A DNA stretch of 64,000 bases from Maratus speciosus (GCA_963932465.1 OZ010790.1:352123087-352187086); one strand, 5' to 3'. Numbered from the stretch's first letter, positions 1 through 12,785 are shown. Numbers and translations: made by a program. Notes: generated by a model not told the origin, from the sequence alone.

Positions 1-207
1 CATTTTTGCTGTCAAATAGGGGTCATTGACAAATTTATAAGAAATATAAATATACTTCATTTTCGAATGACAACAGGCTTGATTCGACAGAGAGCTTTGT
101 GCCACCATTTTTGCTGTCAAATAGGGGTCATTCACAAATTTACAAGAAATATAAATTAACTTCATTTTCAAATGACAATAGGCTTGATTTGTCAGAGAGC
201 TTTGCGC
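1..207. repeat. 105-bp direct tandem dimer
   Basis: The segment beginning CATTTTTGCTGTCAAATAGG at base 1 recurs at base 106 with few differences, giving two copies of a unit of about 105 bp. The first copy touches the window edge, so the array may extend upstream. No coding potential is visible; the open frame across it is simply a gap between stops. It could be the edge of a longer satellite-like array. Confidence 0.8.
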
Positions 208-539
208 TTGAGCAGAAATGGTGGATACACAGCCCTCTACATCGTCACAGGTTTGTTTGCGCCCATAATTTTCTATGGGAAATTGTAATCTTGTGTTATT
301 TTACACAACCAAACGATCCTTCCTGTTACACACTGTATAAATTCAGAAACACAGAACATTACTTTAAGCTTTTCCACAAGTACAGACGAACGTTGGCGTT
401 ATATTAACATGTAATTTACATGGAGATCAAAACAAATAATGATACGCATTTGTGGAAGATTGGAAAGTTACCCAAACTTACTTTTGCGTTATCGAAATAC
501 ATAATTATTTGGACGTTAAATCATCTCTATAATAAATGT

Positions 540-1006
540 GTAAGTCATGTGACTGTCATCAACAGTTCCGGGTTGACCGCTTCGTTTTTGATATGCCAAA
601 CGGCTAATTTGGTAATTTAATATTAGCCGGGCGTAGGTGATAAATCGTGAAACATTGTTCCAACGTCATCATGTTATAAATATTATAATTGCCTATTTCA
701 TGTGACAGTCGTAAATAATTTTTCGCATGGTAAATTAAAGCACAGCTTTGATATAAATATATATATGCTTTGTTTGAAAGCTTTGGAATTAAATGTCATG
801 GTTTATGACATTATTTACTACTTTTCTTTTTTTCTTTTTTAAAGAAATATTTGAGAGTCGTAAATTTTAAATATTGCAGTTTTTCATTAAAACTGTGCAT
901 TTTTAATAAACCGACTGAAAGTAGTATATTTTAAATGACATTAATTAAATACGAAAAAATACTACGGAAACAATGTTTGGCGATTTATCACTTACGCCCG
1001 GCTAAC
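540..1006. repeat. foldback/MITE-like element with long terminal inverted repeats
   Basis: About 40 bp at 623-661 (with AGCCGGGCGTAGGTGATAAA) is repeated inverted at 966-1006 (with TTTATCACTTACGCCCGGCT). This defines a roughly 384-bp non-coding element. The stretch 540-660 and the word AATTAAATGTCATGGTTT near 788 reappear in the same order, diverged, at 18838-18950 and 19365-19390, so this is a dispersed family. No transposase is present. The superfamily cannot be assigned because no clear target duplication was found. Confidence 0.6.
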
Positions 1007-4000
1007 ATAAAAATACCGAGTTCATGATTTATGTATCAGAATCTTCCAATTTGGCAAGGATTGAGTATGTAAATTAAATTATGAATAAAAGTAACATTAT
1101 AACAATGCTTAGTACATATTTAAGGGAGACCAAATTGGTCGATAAAGCCGGCTAGTTATAAATAATAATTAAAAATATTATGTATTTATTATTAAATGCT
1201 AATAAAAATTATTTTTGTATGAACGCAGCTTCATAAATTGTCTGGAATTTTCTTATCTTAACATATATGCTGAAACTGTGCCTGTAAGTTTTTTTCGATA
1301 ATTTATAAAATATTAAAAAATAATTATATATCTTTATTAAACTATTTTATTTTAGAAATAAAAGACTTCACAAATTTTTAATGCGGATTAATTTCGTTTA
1401 AAATAGAAACTATGCAATGTTATCAGTGTAAAGATTTTCTGTGTAAAATCAATTCAAATTGCGTATATAAAATAGTAATTCAATTTCTTAATAACCGTTT
1501 CATTCACCCTCAAGTAATTTCTTTAACAGCTGTATCATTCAAATTCCCTAGGAACACATAAGAAATACCTAAAATCGGAGGAACATAAAATTCTTTATTG
1601 GGATATATATTTTCAAAAGGAAGGGAAATGGTTTCCGTTACAAGAAACTGTCTAAAAAATGAAACTATAAAAATGCAATATATTTTACAAAAGCTTGTAT
1701 TCTTATTACAATTACATATTTATATGATTTCTATTTATTTTGTTCATATAACAATGTTATTATTTAGCTACAGAATACATTTATAAAAGAAATAAATAAT
1801 AAATTAAAACAGTTGTATACTGTTACTGAAACATTTGTTTAAAGATAAGACACCTTTTCGAAAACAGAAGATTTAAACAAAAGAAGTTAATGCATTTAGA
1901 ACTTTCAACTTATTTTAAATCTTATAATAATTTAATTCATTTTTTTGAATATGACAAAGTTTTTTTCTGCAAGATTTCTGTGAATCTTTATCGTTACATT
2001 AGCAATGTAATATTAGCGTTTCAATCATATAGTAGGACATAAAAGATTTTACCATTTAAGTAAGCCGATGAATAATGCTTCTTAAATGTATAAAAAAAGA
2101 TTATTTTTCAATAAAATAAGTGCTTAATTTCAATTAACGGACAAAATATCTCAAATATAATTTGTTCTATAAACATTAAATACCTTAAAATTTTCATTAA
2201 ATGCTCAGTAAAATGCTTTGTTCAATTACATATCTATATCTGTATTATAAAGAACAAACGTATCTGTGCGTAACGCATACGTCATTCTGCGAATGGCAAC
2301 ACTTTGAAATTTGAAATGAAATTTTAGTTTTGAAATTTTCGCTACTGCAAATTTTTAAACTTCTAAACATCCCACATTTTAAATGTTTACACCGTCGTAT
2401 GCAGAAAAAAACGCACTTTTAAATGCAATTTGTTTGAAAGCTGTATCTCAATTTATTTTTGAGATATTAATTTTTTTATAGTTTTTAATATCAATTTTCT
2501 AATCGTGGCAACTGAAGTTCTTCATTTCTATTAAAAGTGGTTTAGTTATCTTTATTGATTATATTCTTACTGATGCCATTTTCTCATTACAATTAAAAAT
2601 ATCTTTTCTTTTTGAACAGAAAATGACGTTACGCTTTAAAAAAGACGGATTTTCCCTGATGATGCTGTTATATTTCACTATTTTTTTCATTTTGCTGATA
2701 TTGAGTTTGAGAAAATAGGCAAAATATTTCAGCGACTGAAAATGACGTCATATTTAAAAGAAATTTTATTAGACAAAACGAGATATTTCACCTTGAATGT
2801 GTCTAAAGTTTTAAATATCTGGAATTTTTACGCGCAGGTACAGAGACTATACTAATACATCAAATCACGAGTGGGAATTTTAACATGGAAAGTTGTAATA
2901 GTTGACAAGCGTGACTTGAAGCTTGAAAATATGTTTATTAATAACCTATTGCGCGTTAAAATGTTTTTAAATGGTTAATATGTATGTGAAACTTGGAAAA
3001 TTCTTTAATTAGGTTTAGATCTAAAGGGGGGGGGGATTCTATGATTATGTCATGGTGAAATCATTATTGATGATTTTTTATTCCGCAGTACCAAGCATCA
3101 ATTGATAACTTAATCAAAATTACTTATCTTGATTATATGTTACTGATTACGTATATGAATAAAGTTTAATTTTTTAATAATTTTAACAGTTGAAGTTTGG
3201 GAAAAAAGTATTTTGTTAATCTTAGGTTAAAATATGTCTTTGGAGAGTTAAACTAACAAGTGTAAAATCGCTTTTTTATTGTAATTATTGTTTTCGATGT
3301 ATTATAAATTTGATGCAACAGTTCCTTTGTAAACATTTTCTTTCGTCGAAATTCGACGGGTTCCACCTCGTATTAATAAAAAAGTGGTGTCTGCCTGAGA
3401 TTTCCCGAAGACACAGACATTTCACTCGTATATTCGATAAAGTCAAATTTTAGTAGTAGTATATTATAGATCGTGAAAATTAACATTATATTTTTTTTTA
3501 TCTGTTTATTTGTCCGAAATATAGGGTCAGAAACGGTTACATAAAAAAATAAACTTATCAGGGCGTGAACATAGAATGTATCTCGCTATAATCTACGGTC
3601 TATCGCATTCTGATATCTAAAATAATTCTTTTGAAAACGGTGAAAAACGGAAGAATGAATAACTAAGTCAGTCCTTCAATGCTCAAAACTTCGAGAATTA
3701 ATTGGTCCATTAAGATGAATCTCGCGGAGATGAAAATGCCTGTTTAAATTTCATAAATGATAGTTCTTGATACAATCTGCAGTTTGTCGCATTTCGTTCC
3801 CTTACATAGTTTTTCAAAAAACAGAGAGAATCAATCACTCAAACATTATTACATTGCTCAAGAAGTTGAGACATAACTAATCGGTTTTAATGAATCTTGC
3901 GGGAGCTACAAGGTATAATTAAGATTTATAAAAAATATTAATAAAATTTTAGCATATGACTTACAATTTCATTTAATATCTGGATTGGTTTGTATTTCCC

Positions 4001-4273
4001 CTTCACACGCATCTCCAAACCTCTAAAGATCCTTCAAAATACACATCTAAACGAACATCTTTAACTAAGCAGTTGGTTTATTAATAAAAATATACTATAA
4101 AACATAATTTCATTCTAAGGAAATTATTTAAAGAAGAAGCTGTAAATATATATTTTAGAATTTTTTTTAAATATCCCCACGAAAAGAGCAGATGGAGTTT
4201 TTTAAATGCGGTTTCATTCTGGCTAATATTATACAAACACATTTTTACTGATGAGCTGCTTCTAAATTTATTG
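1007..4273. other. AT-rich intergenic DNA, nothing recognised
   Basis: No open frame longer than 62 codons, no RNA gene and no element boundary stands out. A run of 10 G lies at 3026-3035. A short palindromic stretch around TTTCGTCGAAATTCGACGG sits near 3341. Confidence 0.6.
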
Positions 4274-5070
4274 CAGTCGTACCCGTTTAAACAAATATCG
4301 ACGGTTCCAGAAATAATATTCGATTAAGAGGATTATTTGATTAAACGGGTATCATAACTGTAGTATTTAATGCGTAATAAAAAGGCAAATAATCATCTAC
4401 TGTATATTTAATTAACAGCATAATAAATCTTTAATAGAATAACAAAATAAAATAAATACAAATGCTAATATAAAGTAAATCCGCATTAATTTAATGTTAG
4501 TACATACATTTATATGGTTTACATCACACTTAATGCAGCTCGTTTGAATTTGGTCAAAACTTTGCTACTTCTAATTTACGTTACTTACACTGCTTTAAAA
4601 AAAAACGTTCAAGGTGGTTTGTTTCAGTGGAATTTTAAAAGAGTATACATCGAGTTATTTTTCGACTGAGCGCAAAATATCACAATTACCATCTCTAGTC
4701 TCGAAGTGACAGCGCATTGACAGCAAGAAGTGATGGTGGGGAGATCAAGGTGGGGAAATCACTTGACCTGTCTATTATACACCTGCCGGCCGAAATCATT
4801 GCAGAAATAACTGAAAATTTGTTTTCAGCGTAAAGGAACCGAAAATTAAAAAAGATGGAAGGAAATTCCAGCTGAAACGCGCTTTCTGCCCCTATTTTCA
4901 AACATCGGTCACACAATTGTTATTCGGTTAAGCGGGACGTTCCTAAAAGGTATTTGGTTTAAACGGTGAAAAATAACATAGAACCAATAGGAATAAATTC
5001 GGTTCCGGATGATTTTATTCGAATAAGCGGGTATTCGATTATCCGTGACCCGATTAAGTGGGGAAGACTG
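4274..5070. mobile_element. pogo/Tigger-like non-autonomous element
   Basis: The left end reads CAGTCGTACCCGTTTAA and the right end, read inverted, CAGTCTTCCCCACTTAATCG. Both fit the CAGT...CC...TTAATCG-type ends known for pogo/Tigger DNA transposons. A further inverted copy of the end lies internally, closing at 4360 (TTAAACGGGTATCATAACTG), so 4274-4360 could be a smaller element or a duplicated end. TTAA/TTCGATT-rich inner TIR sequence recurs near 4915-5060. A 73-codon minus-strand frame (4695-4916) inside is not recognisable as transposase. The right end is followed by TA but the left flank does not show a clean TA duplication, so the exact boundary is uncertain. Confidence 0.5.
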
Positions 5071-5200
5071 TAGTTCTAAACGAAATTATGCTATATTTGA
5101 AACTCTGCATCTTATCAATGTAATAACCATTGTTTTTCGTTTACAACTTTCATTACGCGTATAAAAAGACTAATTCTGTTTTGTGCACATGTATGTACTA

Positions 5201-5900
5201 GGGTCGATCCAGAAATAATGTTCCCATCAAATTTACAAATATACAACATTGTTTATTATAATAGAAATTTAGATCGGTGGAAAAAAGAAAGTTTGCTCTA
5301 TTTCGCTACATAATCGCCATCTTTTTCCGTTCATTTTTGTAGACGGTGCTCCATCCAGTATCATAGAACTCCGAAGCCAACCCTATGAGGAAGCGTTTCA
5401 CCTCTTCTGTGATGTCATCGTCTCTCCGGAAGCGTTGGCGACCCAAGTGTTCCTTTAACTTGGGGAGCGAGTGATAATCACTAGGTGCGAGGTCCGATAA
5501 CCGCCATCTCGATAACCGCATCCAAAACCGACGGTCTACCACTTCGTGCTTCATCGTGAATTTCCTTCAGACCGGCATTAAACTCCCTGCATCACTTTCG
5601 GACGTGTTGTACGGGCATACACTTCTCGCCGTATACTTCTGTCAACTGACGACGAATATCCACGGGTAGAGTCCCTTTGGCGTGCAAAAAGCGAATTACG
5701 GGACGAATCTCGCACTTAGCGGGTTCAACAATGGGAACCTCAATTTTAGGCGACTGCTGAGCCAAGAATGAGAGGCGCAGCGAAGCGCGGCAGGGGGAAT
5801 CGCGAGTACGGGAAGAGCCATGCACATTGCTCTTGCCGTATTTTGCCTCGCACGTTCCCGTGGAGCTGGAGCTCTTTGGGATTCATTATTTGTCGACCCT
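5201..5900 (-). mobile_element. internally deleted mariner element
   Basis: The ends are imperfect inverted repeats: the left begins GGGTCGATCCAGAAATAATG after TA, and the right, read inverted, begins AGGGTCGACAAATAATGAAT next to a TCGTA. Mariners insert at TA and are normally about 1.3 kb; this copy is only about 700 bp. It encodes the beginning and the end of a mariner transposase on the minus strand with the middle missing, so it is a deletion derivative that cannot move itself but may keep ends usable by a full-length relative. Confidence 0.8.
5306..5825 (-). pseudogene. mariner transposase, N- and C-terminal remnants
   Basis: Two minus-strand pieces can be read. The upstream one (5592-5825) contains EIRPVIRFLHAKGTLPVDIR followed by QLTEVYG, the N-terminal helix-turn-helix typical of mariner transposases. 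The downstream one (5306-5554) contains DLAPSDYHSLPKLKEHLG, the conserved block around the third catalytic aspartate of the D,D34D triad, and ends in a typical C-terminal region (FYDTGWSTVYKNERKK). The central catalytic core with the first two aspartates is absent and a stop and frame change separate the pieces. In intact relatives the protein is about 345 residues and cuts and pastes DNA at TA sites in the nucleus; this copy cannot be active. Confidence 0.85.
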
Positions 5901-7659
5901 CGTATATTTACCTTTTTGCATACTTGTCATTTATTTAGGATTAATAAAACAAATTCAAGTTTGATAAATAAACTTTTAATATAAAATCTATTTAAAACTG
6001 CATACTTTTAATTTGTTTATAATTTAAGGCATTTTCAATTCATATTTGTTCTCGAAAATATATTAGTTAGATTTTGTATTTCCTTATTATTAGAACTCTT
6101 CATATATTTCATATTAGAATGTATATATTTTTTCATTATAATTTTATTTTATTAACATTTGAAAACATTAATACCTCTGAATGATTCAAATATTTATTTC
6201 TTAAAATAAAGATTAATATAACTGTACAAGGAATCATTTCTTAATTAAATAGTGCCACCTTCAATAGTTCTGCATTATCTGTCTTCTTTGTGTCATTTGC
6301 TACAGTCGATTTTGTAACGTCAGACTTTGGGCATATTTTTATGTACATCATGTTTTACTCTTGTGTTAAAATAACACAGTCCTAATGCGCAAGGCTTTCT
6401 TGTATTATACGGTTTAAATATTTTAAACAAATTATTCAAAGAATAATCGTTATTAAAAATGATGTGTTCTGTTATATAATTGGTCCCATCAAATATATTA
6501 TGGTGATTCTGAAATGTTTTAAATATGGTTAAAAGGTACATAATAAACATAACAAGTCTTTGTAGTGTTTAAAATATTTTCTCCAATATCAATATACATT
6601 TTTAGGTGGATTTTCCGAAGAAAACTTCAACACACTTCTTTCATCTAATCGCTAAAAATTCCGAACATTATCTTTCAAATAAAAACTTTGATATAAAAGC
6701 CCGTACAAAATAGTGAAATGTTGCTTATAGCATGTACAGAAAATATGAAGGAAGTTCTAACACGTTAATGGGTTATTGATCAAGAAATTTGGCAGGAATT
6801 TTTTCTGAGTGAGAAGATGTACAGCAACAGTCTCCTAAAATTCACATCTACTATACAGCTTTCTGGGTGACATTTAAAGGTATGCAAGTTAGCTGTAGCT
6901 GTCTTCAGAGGTGCCATTTCAGAACTTCCTTCGGAGGGGGGAGGGGAGGAGGGATCATATAGAGATTTCTTAAGTGTAGTATTATAGTCATCAGTGGAGC
7001 TCGTGCTGCTGCAGTCCTAACCATAAACGAAAAACGTTTAATGAACCATAGACACAAAAACCGTAAAAAAAATCGAATGGAAAATAACAAGGGACAGACG
7101 GAAAATTCCGTTTTAGAACTTTTTCCGACTCAATATGTATAATTTCAAAATATTTCTTAGGATAGCTTTCTATTTTAGACAGGATTTTCTTATAAACAGG
7201 TTTTTTTGTCACACATAGCCTCTAAGACAGTTAAAACATTGAATATGTGTTACATCTCTGAAGAGCATAGATGTATTATATTAAAGTAAAACTTTTGAAA
7301 ACAAAATCTTACTGTAACATAATCTTTTATCAAACAATCACAAATTGAATTTTCGAAGAAAAAAACACCCTATGGAATTGCACTTGCGAAGACGGAGACC
7401 TGTATAAAATGCAATTTTTCTCTAGTCCCTTTCGACTTTTTCTTTGCATGTTTTACTGCAGGGACACCATTTCAAGTGTTTGTGGGGGAATGAGTTTAGA
7501 GGTTACCGTTTTTTATCATAAACCTGGAATGGGACAGAGCGCAACATTGCGCAGATCGCACACAAAATAGGAAAATCCTGCACAAAAAGAATGCTATGCG
7601 GGATTTCGCCCCGCTATCTTTTTTCGCAGATGTATGATTATTCAGCAAAGTTTCATGTT
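5901..7659. other. AT-rich intergenic DNA, nothing recognised
   Basis: Only short frames interrupted by stops are present. The frames at 6905-7212 and 7496-7837 have low-complexity composition and no recognisable domain. A purine-rich GGAGGGGGGAGGGGAGGAGG tract lies at about 6933-6952. Confidence 0.5.
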
Positions 7660-7968
7660 CTTGAAAGTCCGGTATTTTTTTCTTTTTTGCAGATTTCAGC
7701 AAAATCAATTCTTCAATCAGTCGTCGAAAAAAATCGTCAAGTTTGCCTTGTAAAAAATACCAAATTTCGCCTATTTTTGGGAGGGAAGTGGTTAATTTCT
7801 TTAATTGACTGTGCAAAATTTTCGCAATATTCGTCAAAAACTGTTGAAATAAACTGCGATATTCGTCGATAGATCGCGGGGAAAATCCACGATTTTAACA
7901 GCTTTCGCTAAAGAAAAACAAATTTGTACATTGATCTAGTACAAAATTGCAAACATCAGCAACTGTTA

Positions 7969-8013
<45 letters not shown>

Positions 8014-8345
8014 ACGAAATTAATGAAATTAATTAAGGAATTGGGAAAAAATCCAGAATTTCGCCAAACAATAGCACAAAAAATCGCGATTATCTTCAAT
8101 CGATTACCAAAATATTCATAAATTTGTCAAATGATCGCCTAAGAACATCGCAATATTCACCAATCCATCACGGAAAAAAAGTTCAACAAAAGATCCTGGA
8201 ATAGATTCTCGAATTTCAGCAAAAAGTCTCGGAATCAAACATTAAATTTCGTCAATCTGCCGTGGAAAAAAATCAATTTCTGTCAATCGGTAGCAGAAAA
8301 GATTCTTTAATTTTGGAAAATGATTACAGAAAAAATCGATAAATT
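7660..8345. repeat. degenerate short-period repeat region with 41-A run
   Basis: Short words such as TTCGTCAA, ATCGCG/TCGCAG and GGAAAAAATC recur many times on the plus strand through this stretch, suggesting a decayed minisatellite of roughly 35-40 bp. A homopolymer of 41 A (7970-8010) splits it. The long frame through the A run is a by-product of poly-lysine and is not a gene. Confidence 0.45.
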
Positions 8346-9890
8346 ATATATAATGAGTACATGAACGTCAGAAATGCTCCCAGATATTAAATCTTTTTGA
8401 GAGTGTTCTGCATATAATATAATTTCAGAAAACAAATGATTTAGGGGTCTCAAGACTATTAAAATTGCAAAAAAAAAAAAAAAAAAGAAAAAGGACCATT
8501 TTCAACATTTAATATCTTAAAATATATACAATTTCCAAACACAATTTTTATGGGGAAAGCGTGTTCTTTTAGTTCATGCATTTAAAAAATTGTAAGATAT
8601 AAAATTAGCATTTACAGGGGACTCCAAACTGCCCGACATTTGAAGAGCAGAAAATTGGTATAACAGCTTAGCGCAGGATTACAAAATAAATTTTGCAACT
8701 AGAATAAAAATTTTGGTACCTACTTATACTTTAGATTATAATAATTACACCGAATCTAAACAAATTTATATTTAAAGTACTTTTATATTTTTAATACAAT
8801 GTTGTATTTAGCTAATGCAATATTTTGAAAATTTCAATTGTATAATCACATATATAAATATTTTGTGAACAATAAAAAGGAAATTTTAGGTTCCGTTATA
8901 CAGACTAACATGAAACATACGTTTTGAAAATTTCATGAAAAAATATTCAGAAGTTTTTGATATATCGTGCACGTTATGCCCCCAAACGTCATTTGGAGAA
9001 AAATGATTTCAAAGTTTCGAAAACGCCGCTTCACCTATTGAGCGGGTATAATTCTAAAATCCATAACTTCCGTTCTAATGGAAGTTTCAAGGGAAAAAAT
9101 TATATAAGAACGTTCAGAAAAAATGGGAGTTTAACATCTAAAAAAATTTAAATTTCGGAAAATTTGAATCTTTAAGAGTCCTGAGACACCTTAATGGAAT
9201 TGCAGAGACTGCAATAAATATAATGTAACAGTAAAAAAGAATATTTAACAACTTGAATTAAAACCACTACACTCCCTCCAAAAAAAGAAACAATTATTTT
9301 TTGTTTTTGACAAAAGGTGAAATTCAGCTGTAAAATTTTAGTCCTGAGGTTGACAAGTTTACTTTTTATCAGATAGTACACATCTGAGAAGAAGTTAGTA
9401 GACGTTACACGTAAAAAGATTTTTTAAATTTCCAGAGTGCTCATCAATGTTAAGTATTTCATTTTGAGAAAATTGTTCCATGCGGTGACATATTTTTCTG
9501 GAATTGCAGGTTACAAATGTATTCCTTGTGTTCTTAATACCGGAAAGTGAATTGTAATCGCTACAAATCGTATAAAACATATTAGTACAAAACAAGATTT
9601 GGAGCTTCAATTTTATATTCCGATTGCAGGTGTTTAAGATTTTTCTTGAATTTCTGCATCTAGAAATGCACAGTCCGAAAATACTCTCGTGTCAACTACA
9701 ATTTCATTTCTTAAAAAATAAAAAATCTAAAGATAACTGCAACTGTTGCCATAAATTATCATCTACGAACAGAAAAGGGTACCAAAACATTTTCTTTCCC
9801 TGCCTAAAACAATTCCGAGTTCTCTTCATATTTATAAAATAAAGAACACAGTAAAAGAGTAGCTAGTTTTACCAACCGTAGTTTAGCAAC

Positions 9891-9924
<34 letters not shown>
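9891..9924. repeat. (TA)n microsatellite
   Basis: A near-perfect TA dinucleotide run of about 34 bases. Confidence 0.95.
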
Positions 9925-10450
9925 CATTGAAATTTGAACTTTTTAACGGAGATAGTGGATGATGCATATACAATTTAGATAGGTCTTTAAAAAATATTCA
10001 CTCGATATGGACACTATTTAAAAAAATGAATACGTTGCTTTCTACCATAATGACATCCCCAAATTTTGTTGCAACATAAATATTTTTATGAAAGCATTAA
10101 TTCGGCTAAGAGTAGGAAAAATTATCTACAAATTGTGTTTCATATTAAATTGTCGCAAACTCACTGACTCAAGAAACCTTTTAATTCAGAAGCATATCAA
10201 AACTGGTGTACGTATTAAAAATATATTCCCGAACATTTGAGAAATGGACACGAGATTTGCGCCTGAAAACATGTTCAATTTATATAACCCAAAGTACTAT
10301 AATTGCATATCATGTGACTGTCTAATAAAATATTTTTTTATTTATTATTATTATTATTATTTTTTTTTTTGACTCAGAACAGAAATGTTATAATACAGTA
10401 TAGAAGAAACATTCTCAATTTTGATGCAATTTTGATGAAACATTATAAAA

Positions 10451-10452
<2 letters not shown>

Positions 10453-10482
<30 letters not shown>
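10453..10482. repeat. (TA)n microsatellite
   Basis: A perfect TA dinucleotide run of about 30 bases. Confidence 0.95.
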
Positions 10483-10484
<2 letters not shown>

Positions 10485-10859
10485 CTCATTTTTAAACTTT
10501 ATATAATATGATCATTAAGATATGGCGATGTCTGGAAAATATTTCGTTTATTTTGCCTCGCGGGAACTTTTATTTATTGGGCATATTTCATGATGATATT
10601 TATTTCCCAATATGATAAAAAAATCCTTCAGGTATTGATTTTCAGAAAGGAAAATGTTTTCTTTAGATAAAATGAATAAAATATGCTGTTAGAAACTTGT
10701 AAATAAATCAAGAGAAAATGGATCTTAGTTGCATTAGAAAAGTAGTCTTTTATTTTATTTTACTATTATAGTTCTAATGTTTTCGACTACAGAAAAATTA
10801 TCAAATATAGTTCAACATATTATCATTGAACATTATTGACCTAATTAATAATTTTATGC

Positions 10860-11067
10860 TTAAACCCTTCGGGACGGGAGACTTTTACGAAATTTTTAAT
10901 CTTTTGTCACCGTTTTTTAAAAACAGAAATTTGTGTCTTCTTGAATCGAGAAAATGCGCTGATTAAATAAGGCAAATTTTACAGTAAAATTTTACTGGTG
11001 AGGAAAAACAAGGATTCTGAGCGCTTCATGCAGCACGTATACGTGTTGCTCGTCCCCAAGGGGTTAA
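10860..11067. mobile_element. TTAA-flanked miniature inverted-repeat element (piggyBac-like)
   Basis: The 208-bp segment is bounded by TTAA on both sides. Its ends are inverted repeats: ACCCTTCGGGACG at the left against CCCCTTGGGGACGAG read inverted from the right. TTAA duplications with ends starting CCC are the hallmark of piggyBac elements. Near the right end is a perfect palindrome, GCACGTATACGTGC-like (GCAGCACGTATACGTGTTGC at about 11029-11048). There is no coding capacity, so it would depend on a transposase made elsewhere. Confidence 0.7.
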
Positions 11068-11234
11068 AAATTTTCTTAAGATTAAAAGTTATTCATTTCA
11101 AACAATAATTACAGCATTATATATATCAAATTTTTATATAATGTTAATAACAATAAAAAACATTTTTTTAAATATTTTAGTCTAACAAAGGCTAATACAA
11201 CTAAAAAGAAAACTGTTATAACTGTTATAATATA

Positions 11235-11689
11235 CCGGGTGTCCCAAAAATGACTGATGGATTTCAAAATTCAATAACTTTTAAACGGTAGCAGATATTT
11301 AAAAAATCTTGCAGGAGGGTTATATATGATGTAAGGAGTGTTTGTACTGTGAATCTTGATTTTAGTTCGAATTTCAAACAATAGATGGCGCTGAGAGCAA
11401 TAGGCGCTCAGTCTAGACCCGATTTTTGGTACTTCGGGATTCATTCAATACATTTTAATCTCATTTTTTTTTTCACATGGAAGAAAAGAGAGGCCGAAAA
11501 TTCGAGCCTGGATTTAACGGTTATTGCTTGCAGCGCCATCTATTGATGCTATTTGTAATTAAAACTTAGAATCGCATAAAATCTCCTGACATCTTACATC
11601 ACACTCCTGCAAGAATCTTTTTTTAATATCTGCCACCGTTTGCAAGTTATGGAATTTTTAAATAAATCATTCATTTTTGGGACACCCGG
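11235..11689. mobile_element. palindromic MITE with CCGGGTGTCCC ends
   Basis: The 455-bp segment is bounded by TA on each side and has inverted ends: CCGGGTGTCCCAAAAATGA at the left and its near-complement ending CACCCGG at the right. The inverted repeat continues inwards: CAATAGATGGCGCTGAGAGC at about 11380 faces GCAGCGCCATCTATTG at about 11530. The whole element is therefore an imperfect long palindrome that could fold into one hairpin. TA duplication suggests Tc1/mariner-type mobilisation. No transposase is encoded. Confidence 0.85.
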
Positions 11690-11868
11690 TACCACAAGCT
11701 ATTGTTTCTTATTATAGTTATCTCTTTGAACTGAATATTTTGTTTTTAGATTGCTGTATATAATGTTTATAAAGAAGTAGATATATCAGTCGGTTCTTAA
11801 GTCCAATTGTCTGAAAGTGACAATTTTACTAATCCTGTTATAAACTAGTTGGATGTGCCAATCCCAAA

Positions 11869-12785
11869 ACTTTCTTCTATTTTATGTATATTAATATTTC
11901 AAAATGTTTTTAGAAATACTAATAATTCAATTTTATTAGTTTTATTAGTATTTTTATTAGAATTATGCTTAACTTCATACACTTTTCGATGGTACAATAT
12001 GGAAAATTGCATAAAAATCGCTATTACAGCGCCCTCTTCCAGTGCAATTTTTCAATATTCAGGGTGAACCTTCTTGCCATGGTCAAAAGCATACACAAAA
12101 AATTTGGTTCAATTCTGTGCATACTTTATACACTTTTCAATGGTATAATATTGAAAATGGCACAAAAATCGCTATTACAGCGCCCCTACCGTCGGAATTT
12201 TTCCAAATTCAGGGAGGATCTTCTTGCCATAGCTAAAAACACATACAAAAAATTTGGTTCAATTTTATGCATAACTTCATGCACTTTTCCATGATACAAT
12301 ATTCAAAATGCACAAAAATCGCTATTACAGCGCCCTCTACCAGGGGAATTTTTCCTTGTTCAGGGAGGACCTTCTTGCCATGGCCAAAAACATACACAAA
12401 AATTTTGGTTCAATGCTATGCATAACTTCATATACTTTTTGATGGTACAGTATTCAAAATCGCTATTGCAGCGCCCCCTACCTGCACCGGCGGACGCCCT
12501 ACCGGCGGATTTTTTTCCAAATTAATGGAGGACCTGCTTGTCATAACCAAAAACTTTAAAAGAATTTGGTTAAATTCTATGCATAACTTCATAAAATTTT
12601 TGATGGTACAATGGCGACATATAGACACACGGACATACGGATATACGGACACACGGACAGATAGACATTTTCTATAAACATGTTTTTTTAGGATATCTAA
12701 CCCCTAAAATGTGTAAATCCGTCGAAAACTGGAAGTCGAAAAAAATTTCGATTACAATACTTTCTTCTATTGAAGATAGAAGAAA
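11869..12785 (+). mobile_element. tandem-array element 1, 3'-hairpin type
   Basis: A word ACTTTCTTCTATT occurs at 11869-11881. There follow four or more diverged copies of a 141-151 bp unit (CGCTATTACAGC-type marks at about 12019, 12170, 12320, 12461), then a short GGACATACGGA/ACACGGACAGA-type tract (12627-12664), a unique tail, and the hairpin TTTCTTCTAT-TGAAG-ATAGAAGAAA (12761-12785) followed by TTAAAAA. The stem arm is identical to the 5' word. The arrangement (5' word, internal tandem repeats, 3' hairpin) resembles the non-autonomous Helitron2/Helentron group (HINE/DINE). Boundaries are set by the repeated word, and no empty site is available, so they are approximate. Confidence 0.6.
11950..12620 (+). 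repeat. tandem array, about 150-bp unit, about 4.3 copies
   Basis: Each unit contains TTGGTTCAATTCTATGCATA, an ACTTTT-GATGGTACAATATT segment, ATCGCTATTACAGCGCCC and an AATTTTTCCAAATTCAGG segment. Spacing of the GCGCCC mark is 151, 150 and 141 bp. Units are clearly diverged from one another, so the array is not recent. The open frames at 11849-12294 merely follow the repeat. Confidence 0.85.

Larger units (their letters stand above)
8346..10859. other. AT-rich intergenic DNA with TA microsatellites
   Basis: No gene is recognised. Dinucleotide TA runs lie at 9891-9924 and 10453-10482. Poly(A) or A-rich tracts occur near 8467-8490. Short frames at 8957-9151, 9172-9381, 9395-9610 and 9624-9842 have no recognisable features. 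Confidence 0.55.

Noticed and set aside
7924..8121. Lysine-rich frame
   Set aside because: It is created by a 41-A homopolymer.
11849..12294. 72- and 109-codon frames across the first array
   Set aside because: They follow the 150-bp tandem units in different frames and are not conserved between units.
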